NCBI GenBank assembly: GCA_036012155.1
Contig: DASCOT010000212.1
Coordinates: 1 to 48,174 of the forward strand
From: DASCOT01 sp036012155
GTDB lineage: Bacteria > Acidobacteriota > UBA890 > WLXD01
Reading direction: 5' to 3'
Length of the DNA stretch: 48,174 bases
Position numbers and translations under genes: made by a program. Positions 9,245 to 16,773 of the stretch are shown piece after piece. How positions within the stretch are numbered: the stretch's first letter is position 1; every line of letters starts with the position of its first letter. The notes below the pieces were generated by a model. It made no database searches and was not told the DNA's origin. It saw nothing but the letters and a program-made list of their open reading frames with translations.

Positions 9245-9270
9245 AGGGGGCCAGCTGTCCAATGCCCCCT
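9245..9270 (+). promoter_or_regulatory. hairpin in the rpmH leader (AGGGGG/CCCCCT)
   Basis: Arms AGGGGG (9245-9250) and CCCCCT (9265-9270) enclose 14 nt, a strong 6-bp GC stem in the predicted 5' untranslated region. No T-run follows, so it is not a classical terminator. A leader stability or autoregulatory element is possible. Confidence 0.35.
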
Positions 9271-9343
9271 AAGGAGCCTTCGCCGCACGGACGTTTTCCG
9301 CGCCCTCGTGGATCGTGCACGGCGAGCAACCCAATAGATTTCC

Positions 9344-9481
9344 ATGAAGCGCACGTTCCAACCAAACCGCCGCCGCCGGCGGAAAGTACACGGCTTCAGG
9401 CTCCGGATGCGCTCGCGCTCCGGACGGGCTGTGCTTCGTCGCCGTCGCCGCAAGGGTCGCAAGCGGCTGGCACCCTCGTGA
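9344..9481 (+). CDS. rpmH: 50S ribosomal protein L34
   Basis: Small basic protein of the large ribosomal subunit, 45 aa. It begins MKRTFQPNRRRRRKVHGFRL and ends RRKGRKRLAPS, matching the family consensus over the whole length (E. coli 46 aa). Arg and Lys dominate the composition. The ATG at 9344 has no clear Shine-Dalgarno sequence; the preceding bases are AATAGATTTCC. It is the first gene of the rightward origin-proximal operon and is followed by rnpA after 30 bp, the near-universal bacterial order. Confidence 0.96.
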   Translation: MKRTFQPNRRRRRKVHGFRLRMRSRSGRAVLRRRRRKGRKRLAPS

Positions 9482-9511
9482 TCTAGCGCGCGCCGCCGCC
9501 GATACCGCGCC

Positions 9512-9865
9512 GTGAGACCGAAGGGGTTCCCGCGCACCCACCACCTGCGCAAGCGCTCGGATTTCGAGCGCGTGTATGCAGAGGGCACCAAACAAGTGGG
9601 GTCGAAGTTCGTCCTGTTCACGCTTGCCAACGGCAGACGACACCCCCGACTCGGGATTACGGCGACTCGCCGTCTGGGCGGCGCGGTGGTGCGAAATCGC
9701 GCCCGCCGACTGGTGCGCGAGGCGTTTCGGAGCCAGTGGGAGGGGTTCGCGGCCGGATATGACTACGTCGTCGTCGCCCGGCCGGGAACGGTAACGAGCA
9801 GCCCAGGGGACCTACTTCCGGAGCTGTTGGCGCTTGCCGCACGAGCGACGGAGCCTCCGGCATGA
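9512..9865 (+). CDS. rnpA: ribonuclease P protein component
   Basis: Protein subunit of RNase P, which with the catalytic RNA trims the 5' leader of tRNA precursors. The protein is 117 aa. The N-terminal segment FPRTHHLRKRSDFERVYAEG and the RNA-binding RNR motif in VVRNRARRLVREAFR are diagnostic. The start is a GTG at 9512, in frame with the conserved N-terminus; no ATG fits. The stop overlaps the yidD start (ATGA at 9862-9865), implying translational coupling. Confidence 0.95.
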   Translation: MRPKGFPRTHHLRKRSDFERVYAEGTKQVGSKFVLFTLANGRRHPRLGITATRRLGGAVVRNRARRLVREAFRSQWEGFAAGYDYVVVARPGTVTSSPGDLLPELLALAARATEPPA

Positions 9866-10086
9866 TCGGCCGCCTCGTCGTTGTCCTCATCCGTGCTTAC
9901 CAACTGGCGTTGTCTCCGCTGTTGGGAAGCAACTGTCGATTCCACCCGACGTGCTCAGACTACGCGTGCCAGAGCGTGCGCGAGCACGGCGCGGTGCGTG
10001 GAGCGGGGTTGGCGGTACGGAGGATTCTCCGATGTCACCCATTCAGTCAGGGCGGCCACGACCCGGTACCGACGGCGCATGAATAG
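9862..10086 (+). CDS. yidD: membrane protein insertion efficiency factor YidD
   Basis: Small protein of 74 aa with an N-terminal amphipathic/hydrophobic segment (IGRLVVVLIRAYQLALSP) and the conserved cysteine core CRFHPTCSDYA followed by RCHPFSQGGHDPVP, both hallmarks of YidD (formerly Hlp/DUF37). It assists YidC and Sec in inserting membrane proteins and associates with the inner face of the membrane. It lies in the canonical rnpA-yidD-yidC order, overlapping rnpA by 4 nt and yidC by 8 nt. Confidence 0.95.
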   Translation: MIGRLVVVLIRAYQLALSPLLGSNCRFHPTCSDYACQSVREHGAVRGAGLAVRRILRCHPFSQGGHDPVPTAHE

Positions 10087-11842
10087 CAACCAAGAGCCTG
10101 GGATGGAGTCGCGCGCCCTGCTCGCCATCGTTCTGTCGATGGCCGTTCTGGCGTTCTATCAGTATTACTTCGTTCCACCGATTGACGAGTCGGCGCAATT
10201 GCCGCGAGAGACCGGGGGAGCAGCACAAGCCCCCGAGTCCGCCGAAGAGGATCCGGGTGCGGCGCGCGATGCCGGGCTTTCCGATGCCGTGCCCGTACCC
10301 ATGGCTGCCGACGCAGGCGAGTCGGCGCTGCCAGTGGCGGCGTTGGCGCCAGAGACCCTCCGAATCCGTGCGGAGAACTACACGGCGACCGTTACGAACC
10401 TTGGCGGTCGATTGCAGGCGTTCGTATTGAACCAGTATCAGTCCGCAGCTCGGACGCCCCTGGATCTGGTCCACCCCGCAGCGGCTGCAGACAACGAGTT
10501 GCCGTTCGGCATCGAGACCCCAGACGACCCCACCATCGCAGCGGCGGCGAACAACGCCTTGTACGCGTTGGAAGCTCGCGGCGGGACCGTTGGTGGCGGC
10601 GAGCGCACGCCTCGACCGGGCGACCCCGTGGTGGTGGAGCTTCGCTGGGCTGACGGTCGAGGTAGTTCGGTCTTCAAGCGAATCGAGTTCCCGGCAAGCG
10701 GCAACCAGCTCAGAGTACAGGTGGAGGCGACCGCGCCCGGAGCAAGCGCGGCGTTCTTGACACTCGGCGCTGGCCTGGACGCGGTGGAAGCTGGCTCACG
10801 GAACGCGTTTCTGGCAGAAGGGGCGTTGGCGCTGGTGGGTGAGGAGATCGAGCGTTGGGCGCCGCCCGAGCCCGATCCGGCAGCTGGAATCTCCGGTGAG
10901 GTGCGCTGGGCGGGAATCGAGAGCCACTATTTCCTTGGCGCCTTTCTCTTCGATGCGCCATCTGAGGTTCGGATCTCGAGCCGGAGCGTCAGCAGCCTCG
11001 ACCCGGCCGCCGAGCCGCAGATCGCTTTGCCGAGTGTGGCCATCCGGGTCCCAATAGACGGGGTGCTGACGGGCGTCTATTTGGGCCCGAAGAAGTTCGA
11101 CTTCCTACTGCAGCAGGGATACGACATCGATCGCGCGGTGGATTTCGGGTGGATGGGGATCCTGGCGCGCCCCTTGCTGGCCCTCCTCGTGTGGATTCAC
11201 TCGTTCGTCGGCAACTATGGCGTGGCGATCATTCTGCTGACGGTGCTCCTGCGGATCGTTTTCCTCCCGCTGAACCACAAGTCGATGGTATCGATGCGGC
11301 GCATGCAGCGCCTGCAGCCTCAAATGGCGTCGATTCGTGCGAAGTACAAAGGCGCCAAGGAGCTCGAGAAGCGGCAGAAAATGAACGAGGAGGTCATGGC
11401 GCTCTACAAGCGCGAGGGCGTCTCCCCCTTCGGTGGCTGCCTGCCGATGCTGGCACAGCTACCGATTCTCTTCGCGTTCTATCGATTGTTGTCCGTTGCC
11501 GTCGAGCTTCGCCAGGCCCCGTTCGTCATGTGGGTTCAGGACCTCTCAGACTACGATCCGTATCTCGTGCTGCCGCTCCTCATGGGTGGCAGCATGCTGG
11601 TGCAGCAGCGGATGACACCGTCTCCGGGCGCCGACCCCATGCAGGCGCGCATGTTCAAGTTCATGCCGGTGATCTTCACGGTACTTTTCCTCTACGTGCC
11701 AAGCGGGCTGGTTCTCTACTGGCTCGTCAACAACCTTCTCGGAATCACGCAACAGCTCTACGTGAACCGGAAGATGGACGCAGAGCTTCAGGCAGAGGAG
11801 GCTCTTCCCAAGGCCAAGAAACGCCAGCGAGGCAAGCGATGA
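10079..11842 (+). CDS. yidC: membrane protein insertase YidC
   Basis: Inner-membrane insertase/foldase of 587 aa. It has the Gram-negative long form: an N-terminal anchor (about residues 13-31, ALLAIVLSMAVLAFYQYYF), an acidic Ala/Pro linker, a periplasmic beta-sandwich domain (about 60-350), then five C-terminal membrane segments with the groove region around LLRIVFLPLNHKSM and GGCLPMLAQLPILFAFYRLL. The tail is Lys/Arg-rich. The frame is open upstream across yidD, but the homologous start MNSNQEPGMESRALL is at 10079; an internal ATG at 10103 is an alternative. It overlaps jag by 4 nt (ATGA). Confidence 0.96.
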   Translation: MNSNQEPGMESRALLAIVLSMAVLAFYQYYFVPPIDESAQLPRETGGAAQAPESAEEDPGAARDAGLSDAVPVPMAADAGESALPVAALAPETLRIRAENYTATVTNLGGRLQAFVLNQYQSAARTPLDLVHPAAAADNELPFGIETPDDPTIAAAANNALYALEARGGTVGGGERTPRPGDPVVVELRWADGRGSSVFKRIEFPASGNQLRVQVEATAPGASAAFLTLGAGLDAVEAGSRNAFLAEGALALVGEEIERWAPPEPDPAAGISGEVRWAGIESHYFLGAFLFDAPSEVRISSRSVSSLDPAAEPQIALPSVAIRVPIDGVLTGVYLGPKKFDFLLQQGYDIDRAVDFGWMGILARPLLALLVWIHSFVGNYGVAIILLTVLLRIVFLPLNHKSMVSMRRMQRLQPQMASIRAKYKGAKELEKRQKMNEEVMALYKREGVSPFGGCLPMLAQLPILFAFYRLLSVAVELRQAPFVMWVQDLSDYDPYLVLPLLMGGSMLVQQRMTPSPGADPMQARMFKFMPVIFTVLFLYVPSGLVLYWLVNNLLGITQQLYVNRKMDAELQAEEALPKAKKRQRGKR

Positions 11843-12993
11843 GTGCACAGGTATTCGAAGACAAGTCGGTCGAGGCGGCCCTGGAACAGGCAGCGTCGGC
11901 ACTCGGAGTGCCGGTCGAGGAGCTCGAACACGAGCTCGTCGATGAGCAGGCCAGCGACTTTTGGGGTCTCGGCAACACGGTTTATTCAGTCCGTGCTTGG
12001 CGGCGCGGGTCCGATCCCGCGGCCGTCGATTCTGAAGGCGGCGACGAGGCGGCGGACGTCGCGGTCGCCAGCCCGCCGGAGCCGGAGGAAGGCACTGCGG
12101 CGTCCGAGGGGATCCCGGTGCAGCCAGCGGCTAGCTCGGCCGAGCCCGCCGAGGATTCGCCGGCCGGAGACAGCGGCCCGACAGGCGGAGACCCGGTTGC
12201 TGAGCAAACCGCCGACGCGGATCAGGCCACGGCTGACGTGGAGACCGGGTCTGAGGTGACCGAGGCCAACGACCCAGCGCCCGTCGAAGGGGTCTTGCCG
12301 GCGTTCTTCCGCTCGGCCGACGATGCCCCGACCGACGAGGCCTCGACCGAGGATGCCTCGACCGAGGATGAGGATGCGGCGACCGAGGACGCTCCCGTCG
12401 ATGACGCACAAGCTGAGGTCCTCGCTGAGGCCGAGGTGGTCGCGACGTCGCCGGAGGGTGCCTCCGGCGACCGGTCGGCAGCGCGCGGCTCTGCGCCCGA
12501 AGAGGTGGGCGGGCCCGACGGTGGTGGAGATGTTTCGGACGAGGCGACCGATCTGCTCGACACGATCTTCGAGACGATGGACTTTGACTGCGAGGCGGAG
12601 GCGCGACTCGATGGCGAGACGCTGCAGATCGCCATCACAGGTGACGACAACCAGTACCTGCTGGACGGTCGGGGGCGCGGGCTTTCGGCCTTGGAGTTGA
12701 TCCTGAACCACGCATTCCGACACCGGCCCGACCGCGCCCATCGCCGCGTGCGAGTTGATGCTGGCGACTTCCGCTCCCAGCGAGACGACGAGATTCGCGA
12801 CATGGCTTATCAGGTGGCCCATCAGGCCAAGGAGACGGACTCTCCCCAGCAGACCGGTCCACTGAATCCGTACGAGCGGCGAATCGTCCACCTGACGCTG
12901 GCGGAGGATCCCAAGGTCAAGACACGCAGCGTTGGCAACGGTTTCCAGAAGGCGGTCAATGTGATTCCGACGCAAGGGGGTCGCCGTCACTGA
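11839..12993 (+). CDS. jag: Jag/KhpB-type RNA-binding protein with long acidic linker
   Basis: RNA-binding protein of the Jag (KhpB/EloR) family, 384 aa, about twice the size of many homologues. Domain order: Jag N-terminal domain (residues 1-57), a 180-residue Ala/Glu/Asp/Pro-rich low-complexity linker (58-235), KH domain (about 236-300, with the loop LLDGRGRGLSALELIL) and R3H domain (about 304-360, R-x3-H in ERRIVH). In Gram-positive bacteria Jag acts with KhpA in cell elongation; its role in Gram-negative cells is less clear. The start overlaps the yidC stop. The usual next genes mnmE and mnmG are absent, and rsmG follows directly, overlapping the stop by about 8 nt. Confidence 0.93.
   Translation: MSAQVFEDKSVEAALEQAASALGVPVEELEHELVDEQASDFWGLGNTVYSVRAWRRGSDPAAVDSEGGDEAADVAVASPPEPEEGTAASEGIPVQPAASSAEPAEDSPAGDSGPTGGDPVAEQTADADQATADVETGSEVTEANDPAPVEGVLPAFFRSADDAPTDEASTEDASTEDEDAATEDAPVDDAQAEVLAEAEVVATSPEGASGDRSAARGSAPEEVGGPDGGGDVSDEATDLLDTIFETMDFDCEAEARLDGETLQIAITGDDNQYLLDGRGRGLSALELILNHAFRHRPDRAHRRVRVDAGDFRSQRDDEIRDMAYQVAHQAKETDSPQQTGPLNPYERRIVHLTLAEDPKVKTRSVGNGFQKAVNVIPTQGGRRH
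12340..12369 (+). repeat. 15-bp tandem repeat inside the jag linker
   Basis: GCCTCGACCGAGGAT occurs twice head to tail (12340-12354, 12355-12369), coding for AST-ED units in the acidic linker of Jag. Degenerate copies follow (GCGGCGACCGAGGAC). This suggests linker growth by replication slippage. Confidence 0.75.
12975..12980 (+). promoter_or_regulatory. ribosome-binding site pointing to a GTC start of rsmG
   Basis: AGGGGG lies 5 nt before GTC (12986-12988), exactly where a start codon is needed to encode the full RsmG N-terminus. A G in place of the C would make an ordinary GTG start overlapping the jag stop by 8 nt. Confidence 0.45.
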
Positions 12994-13708
12994 GGCGCCG
13001 GCGCCGGCGGGCAGCGAGGAGGCGGCACGGCAGGTCCTCGCAGGGTTCGAGCACTACGGTCAGCACCTCCAATCCGAGCAGGTAGCGCAGTTTGCTCGCT
13101 ATCTGCAGCTGCTGGAGCGCTGGAACCGGCGAATCAACCTGACCGCGATTCGCGATCGACGTACGGCGGTCGTACGGCACTTCGTGGAGCCCGCTATGGC
13201 GGTGCGCCACCTGGCTGGCGCCGGACCGGTGTTACTCGATGTTGGTTCGGGGGCCGGGGCCCCAGGCCTTGTCCTGAAGATTCTCGAGCCGGACCGCCAC
13301 TGCGTCCTGGTCGAATCCAACGCCAAGAAGGCAACGTTCCTCAAGGAAGTAGTCGACGCGCTCGAGTTGGCGGGCGTAACGGTCGTCGACGAGCGGCTGG
13401 AGGAAGCGATCGAGCAGGGCAGAATACCGCAACCCGTACACGTACTTACGGCACGCGCCTGGACAGACTGGGGCCCCATGCTGGGTTTGGTTGCCTCCAT
13501 CATGGTCCCTGGCGGTAGAGCGCTGCTGTTCGTGGGAGAGGAGACGTTACGTGCGCTCCGCCGCAACCTCTCCACCGGCGGCGCCGCTGCGAACCCGAGC
13601 GATCGGCAATGGCGGCGCGCGGCACGGGCTGGCTGGGCCGTCAAGCAAGCCGAGCCGCTTTCGCATCTCAAGGCCGGATACCTCGCATCTCTGGAACTTG
13701 CTCCATAG
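12986..13708 (+). CDS. rsmG: 16S rRNA (guanine527-N7)-methyltransferase RsmG, no canonical start codon
   Basis: SAM-dependent methyltransferase modifying G527 of 16S rRNA. The family N-terminus is clearly encoded (LERWNRRINLTAIRD ... RHFVEPAM), followed by the SAM-binding loop LLDVGSGAGAPGLVL. The frame has a stop at 12962-12964 and then no ATG, GTG or TTG until GTG 13184, which lies inside the conserved domain and would remove about 66 residues. A GTC at 12986 sits 5 nt behind a good ribosome site (AGGGGG, 12975-12980) and yields a 240-aa protein of normal size starting (V)TEAPAPAG. Either initiation is non-canonical or one base is wrong in the assembly. The GTC start is therefore provisional; gene identity is secure. 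Confidence 0.9.
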   Translation, partial: VTEAPAPAGSEEAARQVLAGFEHYGQHLQSEQVAQFARYLQLLERWNRRINLTAIRDRRTAVVRHFVEPAMAVRHLAGAGPVLLDVGSGAGAPGLVLKILEPDRHCVLVESNAKKATFLKEVVDALELAGVTVVDERLEEAIEQGRIPQPVHVLTARAWTDWGPMLGLVASIMVPGGRALLFVGEETLRALRRNLSTGGAAANPSDRQWRRAARAGWAVKQAEPLSHLKAGYLASLELAP

Positions 13709-13739
13709 GCCCACCGGCTGGCGGTTTGGGGGGGCAGAG

Positions 13740-13755
13740 AGTTCCACGTGGAACA
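13740..13755. other. parS site 1
   Basis: AGTTCCACGTGGAACA matches the parS consensus TGTTCCACGTGGAACA at 15 of 16 positions, with a perfect 14-bp palindromic core. It lies just upstream of parA and marks the origin-proximal centromere bound by ParB. Confidence 0.88.
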
Positions 13756-13767
13756 CTGCATCAGAGC

Positions 13768-13783
13768 TGTTCCACGTGGAACA
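13768..13783. other. parS site 2
   Basis: TGTTCCACGTGGAACA is a perfect 16-bp parS palindrome, 28 bp centre-to-centre from site 1 and about 130 bp before the parA start. Two adjacent sites here could also allow ParB to repress parAB. Confidence 0.93.
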
Positions 13784-13912
13784 TGACAGCCCGCAGCCGA
13801 CCAGCACTGTGTTACGCTCCGGGGCTCGTTTGGGCGCCATCGTGCTGCCCAGAGAATTGAGCCGACGGGTCGCCGCGGTGTCGAGCCGCCGCGGGCCGTC
13901 ACGGGATGCGGC

Positions 13913-14698
13913 ATGGCGCGGGTTATCGCCGTCACCAATCAGAAGGGCGGAGTCGGGAAGACGACAACGGCGGTGAACCTCGCCGCCTGCCTGGCGGCAG
14001 CCGATCTGTCGACATTGCTCATCGACATCGACCCTCAAGCCAACGCGACCAGCGCTCTCGGCGTGGCTGTACCGGAGGGGCAGCCGACGACCTACGAGGT
14101 TCTCACCGGCACCGCGACGCTAGCCGAGACGGCGATTGCCGCACCGCTCGAGCACCTTGTGGTTTCGCCAGCTGCTCACTCGCTCGTCGGTGCGGAACTG
14201 GAGCTTGTCGAAGTTGCCGGCCGCGAGACGCGATTGCAAGAAGCGATCGCGCCGGCGCGAGATGGCTTCGAGTTCATTATTGTCGATTGTCCACCGGCTC
14301 TCGGGCTCCTCACGCTGAACGCGCTCGTGGCCTCGGACAGCGTTATCGTGCCTATCCAGTGCGAGTATCTCGCTCTGGAAGGTCTCAGCCGGATGATGGA
14401 AACGCTTGCGCGCGTGCGAGCCGGCATGAACCCGAGGTTGCGGCTGGAAGGCATCCTCTTGACCATGGTCGATCCAAGGATGAACCTCACGAGACAAGTA
14501 ACGGCCGATGTGCGCCGACACTTCGGGGAGGAGGTGTTTGCTGCTGAGGTGCCTCGAAATGTGCGGCTCGGGGAGGCGCCGAGCTTCGGGAAGCCCATTA
14601 TCCTGTACGATCTGCGCTCCGCGGGAGCGCAGGCATACCTGAAACTGATGCGCGAGGTGGTACGGAATGGCACGGAAAGTACTCGGTCGCGGGCTTGA
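13913..14698 (+). CDS. parA: chromosome partitioning ATPase ParA (Soj)
   Basis: Deviant Walker ATPase of 261 aa that forms an ATP-dependent DNA-bound gradient to move ParB-parS complexes. The deviant Walker A motif KGGVGKTT is at residues 11-18, including the signature Lys at 11; Walker A' is IDIDPQANAT (about 37-46) and Walker B is in FIIVDCPPALG. It lacks the N-terminal helix-turn-helix extension of plasmid type Ia ParA, so it is the chromosomal type. The ATG at 13913 follows the two parS sites. parB begins 32 nt before its stop, so the pair is translationally coupled. Confidence 0.96.
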   Translation: MARVIAVTNQKGGVGKTTTAVNLAACLAAADLSTLLIDIDPQANATSALGVAVPEGQPTTYEVLTGTATLAETAIAAPLEHLVVSPAAHSLVGAELELVEVAGRETRLQEAIAPARDGFEFIIVDCPPALGLLTLNALVASDSVIVPIQCEYLALEGLSRMMETLARVRAGMNPRLRLEGILLTMVDPRMNLTRQVTADVRRHFGEEVFAAEVPRNVRLGEAPSFGKPIILYDLRSAGAQAYLKLMREVVRNGTESTRSRA

Positions 14699-15518
14699 CA
14701 CGCTGATCCCGGCTGGAACGCCGACCGCGATCACGGGGAGCGGGCGCCTGCTCGAGCTGGAGCTCGACCTCATCCGACCCAACCCACAGCAGCCGCGGGA
14801 CTGTTTCGACGATGCGGCGATCGACGCTATGGCGGCTTCGTTGGCGGCCCACGGAGTTCTTCAGCCGATCGTGGTGCGTGAGGCGGAGGAGGGATTCGAG
14901 ATCATCGCCGGGGAGCGCCGGTGGCGCGGCGCGCAGCGCGCCGGCCTGTCGCGGATCCCGGCGGTGGTTCGCGATGCCACGCCCCGTGAGTCGCTCGAGC
15001 TCGCGTTGATAGAAAACCTCCAGCGCGAAGACCTCAACGCGATCGAGCAAGCACGCGCCTATCACCTGCTGGTGGATGAAATGGGGCTGACGCAGGAGCA
15101 AATAGCAGCGCGGGTCGGAAAAGAGCGCTCAACAGTGGCGAACTACCTCAGGCTGCTGTCGCTGCCCTCAACTATCCAGCAGCAACTTGTCGACGGGGCG
15201 CTATCGATGGGACACGCGCGTGCCTTGCTCGGCCTGTCTTCGGCGGCGGCGCAACGGCGCGTCGCCGAGGAAGCTGTTGCCCGGGGCTTGAGCGTTCGAC
15301 AGACCGAGGCTCGCGTGCGGGCTGAGAATCGCCCCCACACGGAACGACCCGATGTCCCCGCCCGCGATCCGGACGTGGCGGCGGCGGAGCAACGCCTGGC
15401 CAACGCGCTAGGCACGCCCGTTGCCATCCGAGGTCGGGAGCGGGGCAAGGTCGAGATAACGTTTACATCATTGGAAGAGCTCAACCGAATCTACGACCTG
15501 CTGACGGCCCTCGAATAG
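14667..15518 (+). CDS. parB: chromosome partitioning protein ParB (Spo0J)
   Basis: CTP-dependent DNA clamp of 283 aa that loads at parS and spreads. The short N-terminus (MARKVLGRGLDTLIP) carries the conserved ParA-stimulating motif with Arg. The ParB/Srx CTPase domain holds GERRWR (residues 82-87) and ENLQRE (116-121). A helix-turn-helix that reads parS follows (LTQEQIAARVGKERSTVANY, about 140-160), and a small C-terminal dimerisation domain ends the protein (about 235-283). The two parS sites upstream of parA complete a ParABS system within 5 kb of the presumed origin. Confidence 0.96.
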   Translation: MARKVLGRGLDTLIPAGTPTAITGSGRLLELELDLIRPNPQQPRDCFDDAAIDAMAASLAAHGVLQPIVVREAEEGFEIIAGERRWRGAQRAGLSRIPAVVRDATPRESLELALIENLQREDLNAIEQARAYHLLVDEMGLTQEQIAARVGKERSTVANYLRLLSLPSTIQQQLVDGALSMGHARALLGLSSAAAQRRVAEEAVARGLSVRQTEARVRAENRPHTERPDVPARDPDVAAAEQRLANALGTPVAIRGRERGKVEITFTSLEELNRIYDLLTALE

Positions 15519-15546
15519 GCCACCGAGAACCAGAGGAGAGAGAGCA

Positions 15547-15960
15547 ATGAGTACTACGGGCAACCTGGACGGTCATCTCGGTGAGGGCACCGAGATCGAC
15601 GGGACCCTGCAATTCAAAGGGTCGGTCCGCATCGACGGCAAGTTCACCGGCAAAGTCTTTTCGCCGGCGACGCTGATTCTCGGCCCGCGCGCGGCGCTTG
15701 AGGGCGAGGTCGAGGTGGGAGAGTTGGCGGTGCATGGGGCGCTGAATGGCCAGGTACGCGCCGCAGAGCGGGTGACCATCCACGCCAGCGGACGAGTCGA
15801 AGGCGACGTCAACACCGACAAGTTGGTCATCGAGCCGGGTGCGTACTTCCGCGGCCGCTGCGAAATGCATCGTAGCAAGCCGGCGAGCCCGGCTCCGGCG
15901 CCGGTCACCACCCTCGACCCAGCCGTACCGAGCGCTCCTCCCGCGGACCAGAAAGAATAG
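15547..15960 (+). CDS. bactofilin family cytoskeletal protein
   Basis: Bactofilin of 137 aa (polymer-forming cytoskeletal protein). The right-handed beta-helix core (about residues 10-105) shows the alternating short repeats typical of the fold, for example IDGTLQFKGSVRIDGKFTGKV and VEVGELAVHGALNGQV. A Pro/Ala-rich tail follows, ending PSAPPADQKE. There are no membrane segments. The ATG at 15547 has a purine-rich ribosome site (GGAGAGAGAG). It lies 28 bp after parB. In Myxococcus, bactofilins next to parAB build scaffolds that position the ParABS machinery, and the same arrangement suggests that role here; this is inference. Confidence 0.92.
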   Translation: MSTTGNLDGHLGEGTEIDGTLQFKGSVRIDGKFTGKVFSPATLILGPRAALEGEVEVGELAVHGALNGQVRAAERVTIHASGRVEGDVNTDKLVIEPGAYFRGRCEMHRSKPASPAPAPVTTLDPAVPSAPPADQKE

Positions 15961-16272
15961 ATAAGCCTTTATTATACAGTAGCTTACAGGATTTTCGTCA
16001 GGCCCGTTGATCAAGATGCGAAGAGTGACGGCCCGAACGATGCACCAGCGCCATTCGCCACCCGATCCTCTCATCGTCGCATTGGACTCCGGTAGGCAAA
16101 CCAATGGGCCCTTTCACGCATCGCGACCTGGGTGCGCAGCGGCACCGCGAAGTGATTTACCGATCGCCAGCCTTGAGGACCACGAGAGGCGATGCGAATA
16201 TACGGCGCGTGCGTCGCACGGGCAGAATCTCCGCCAGCGGCGCGGTGCTCGAATCAGCACTGGGAAACACTC
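15961..16272. other. bactofilin-mnhE intergenic region (312 bp)
   Basis: Apart from the 31-bp dyad element at its left edge I see no gene. Open frames crossing it into mnhE are longer out-of-frame or upstream extensions without homology. A TTGAGG followed about 20 nt later by TATACG near 16170-16203 could be a poorly spaced promoter for the antiporter operon, but the spacing is unconvincing. Confidence 0.5.
15962..15992. repeat. 31-bp dyad element, copy B (TAAGC-N15-GCTTAC-AGGAT)
   Basis: The second copy of the element at 6155-6185 starts two bases after the bactofilin stop. Arms TAAGC (15962-15966) and GCTTA (15982-15986) are separated by 15 nt. The conserved core is TTnnTATAnAGT. A short T-run follows (GGATTTT), so a weak terminator role for this copy cannot be excluded. 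On the minus strand the centre also reads TATAAT, but no gene follows in that direction. Confidence 0.5.
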
Positions 16273-16773
16273 ATGAAACGCTCCGCCATCCTCGGTCTGC
16301 TCCTCCTCGCCGTTTGGCAGTCGTGGTCGGGGATGTCGTTTCCCTGGGGCCAGCACTTCGAGCCGCTGTTGCTGGCGATGGGAGTCGTCTCCACGGCACT
16401 CGTCCTACTGATCGCCCGGCGTATGAACGTCGTCGACGCGGAGGGTGCCCCGGTCGAATTCGTCAACATTCGCGTGCTGCTGTACACCCCGTGGCTGGCC
16501 TTGGAGATTGTCAAGGCCAACATCGACGTCGTGCGGAGAATCCTGCACCCGCGGTTGCCCATCAGCCCCGTTGTCATCGAGGTCGCGGCCGGCCAGCGCA
16601 GCGAGGTCGGCCAGGTGGTGTACGCCAACTCGATCACGCTTACGCCCGGAACGGTCTCAGTCCTGGTCGATGCCGCTACCATCACGGTGCACGCGTTGAG
16701 CCGTGAGGCGGCGGCGGGGGTGGAGACCGGAGAGATGGACCGGCGCGTCACACAACTGGAGGAAGCCGACTAG
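16273..16773 (+). CDS. mnhE: Mrp antiporter subunit E
   Basis: Small membrane subunit of Mrp/Mnh multisubunit Na+/H+ antiporters, 166 aa. Two or three hydrophobic segments lie in the first 65 residues. They are followed by the family signature region NIRVLLYTPWLALEIVKANI, an HP-rich turn and a soluble alpha/beta C-terminal part with VGQVVYANSITLTPGTVSV. The frame extends 27 codons upstream, but the ATG at 16273 starts the hydrophobic N-terminus (MKRSAILGLLLLAVW). It opens an operon of ten closely spaced genes; its stop abuts the mnhF start. Confidence 0.9.
   Translation: MKRSAILGLLLLAVWQSWSGMSFPWGQHFEPLLLAMGVVSTALVLLIARRMNVVDAEGAPVEFVNIRVLLYTPWLALEIVKANIDVVRRILHPRLPISPVVIEVAAGQRSEVGQVVYANSITLTPGTVSVLVDAATITVHALSREAAAGVETGEMDRRVTQLEEAD

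Larger units (their letters stand above)
8865..9343. other. dnaA-rpmH divergent intergenic region (479 bp), origin-proximal regulatory zone
   Basis: No gene is supported here. The divergent region holds, from left to right, a DnaA-box cluster inside a palindrome (8932-8963), a minus-strand extended -10 for dnaA (9056-9064), a run of CCAG/CTGG repeats (9154-9188), a TTGACG-N17-TACTGT promoter for rpmH (9197-9225) and a G5/C5 hairpin in the rpmH leader (9245-9270). It is likely the second half of a bipartite origin as well as the promoter region. Confidence 0.65.
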
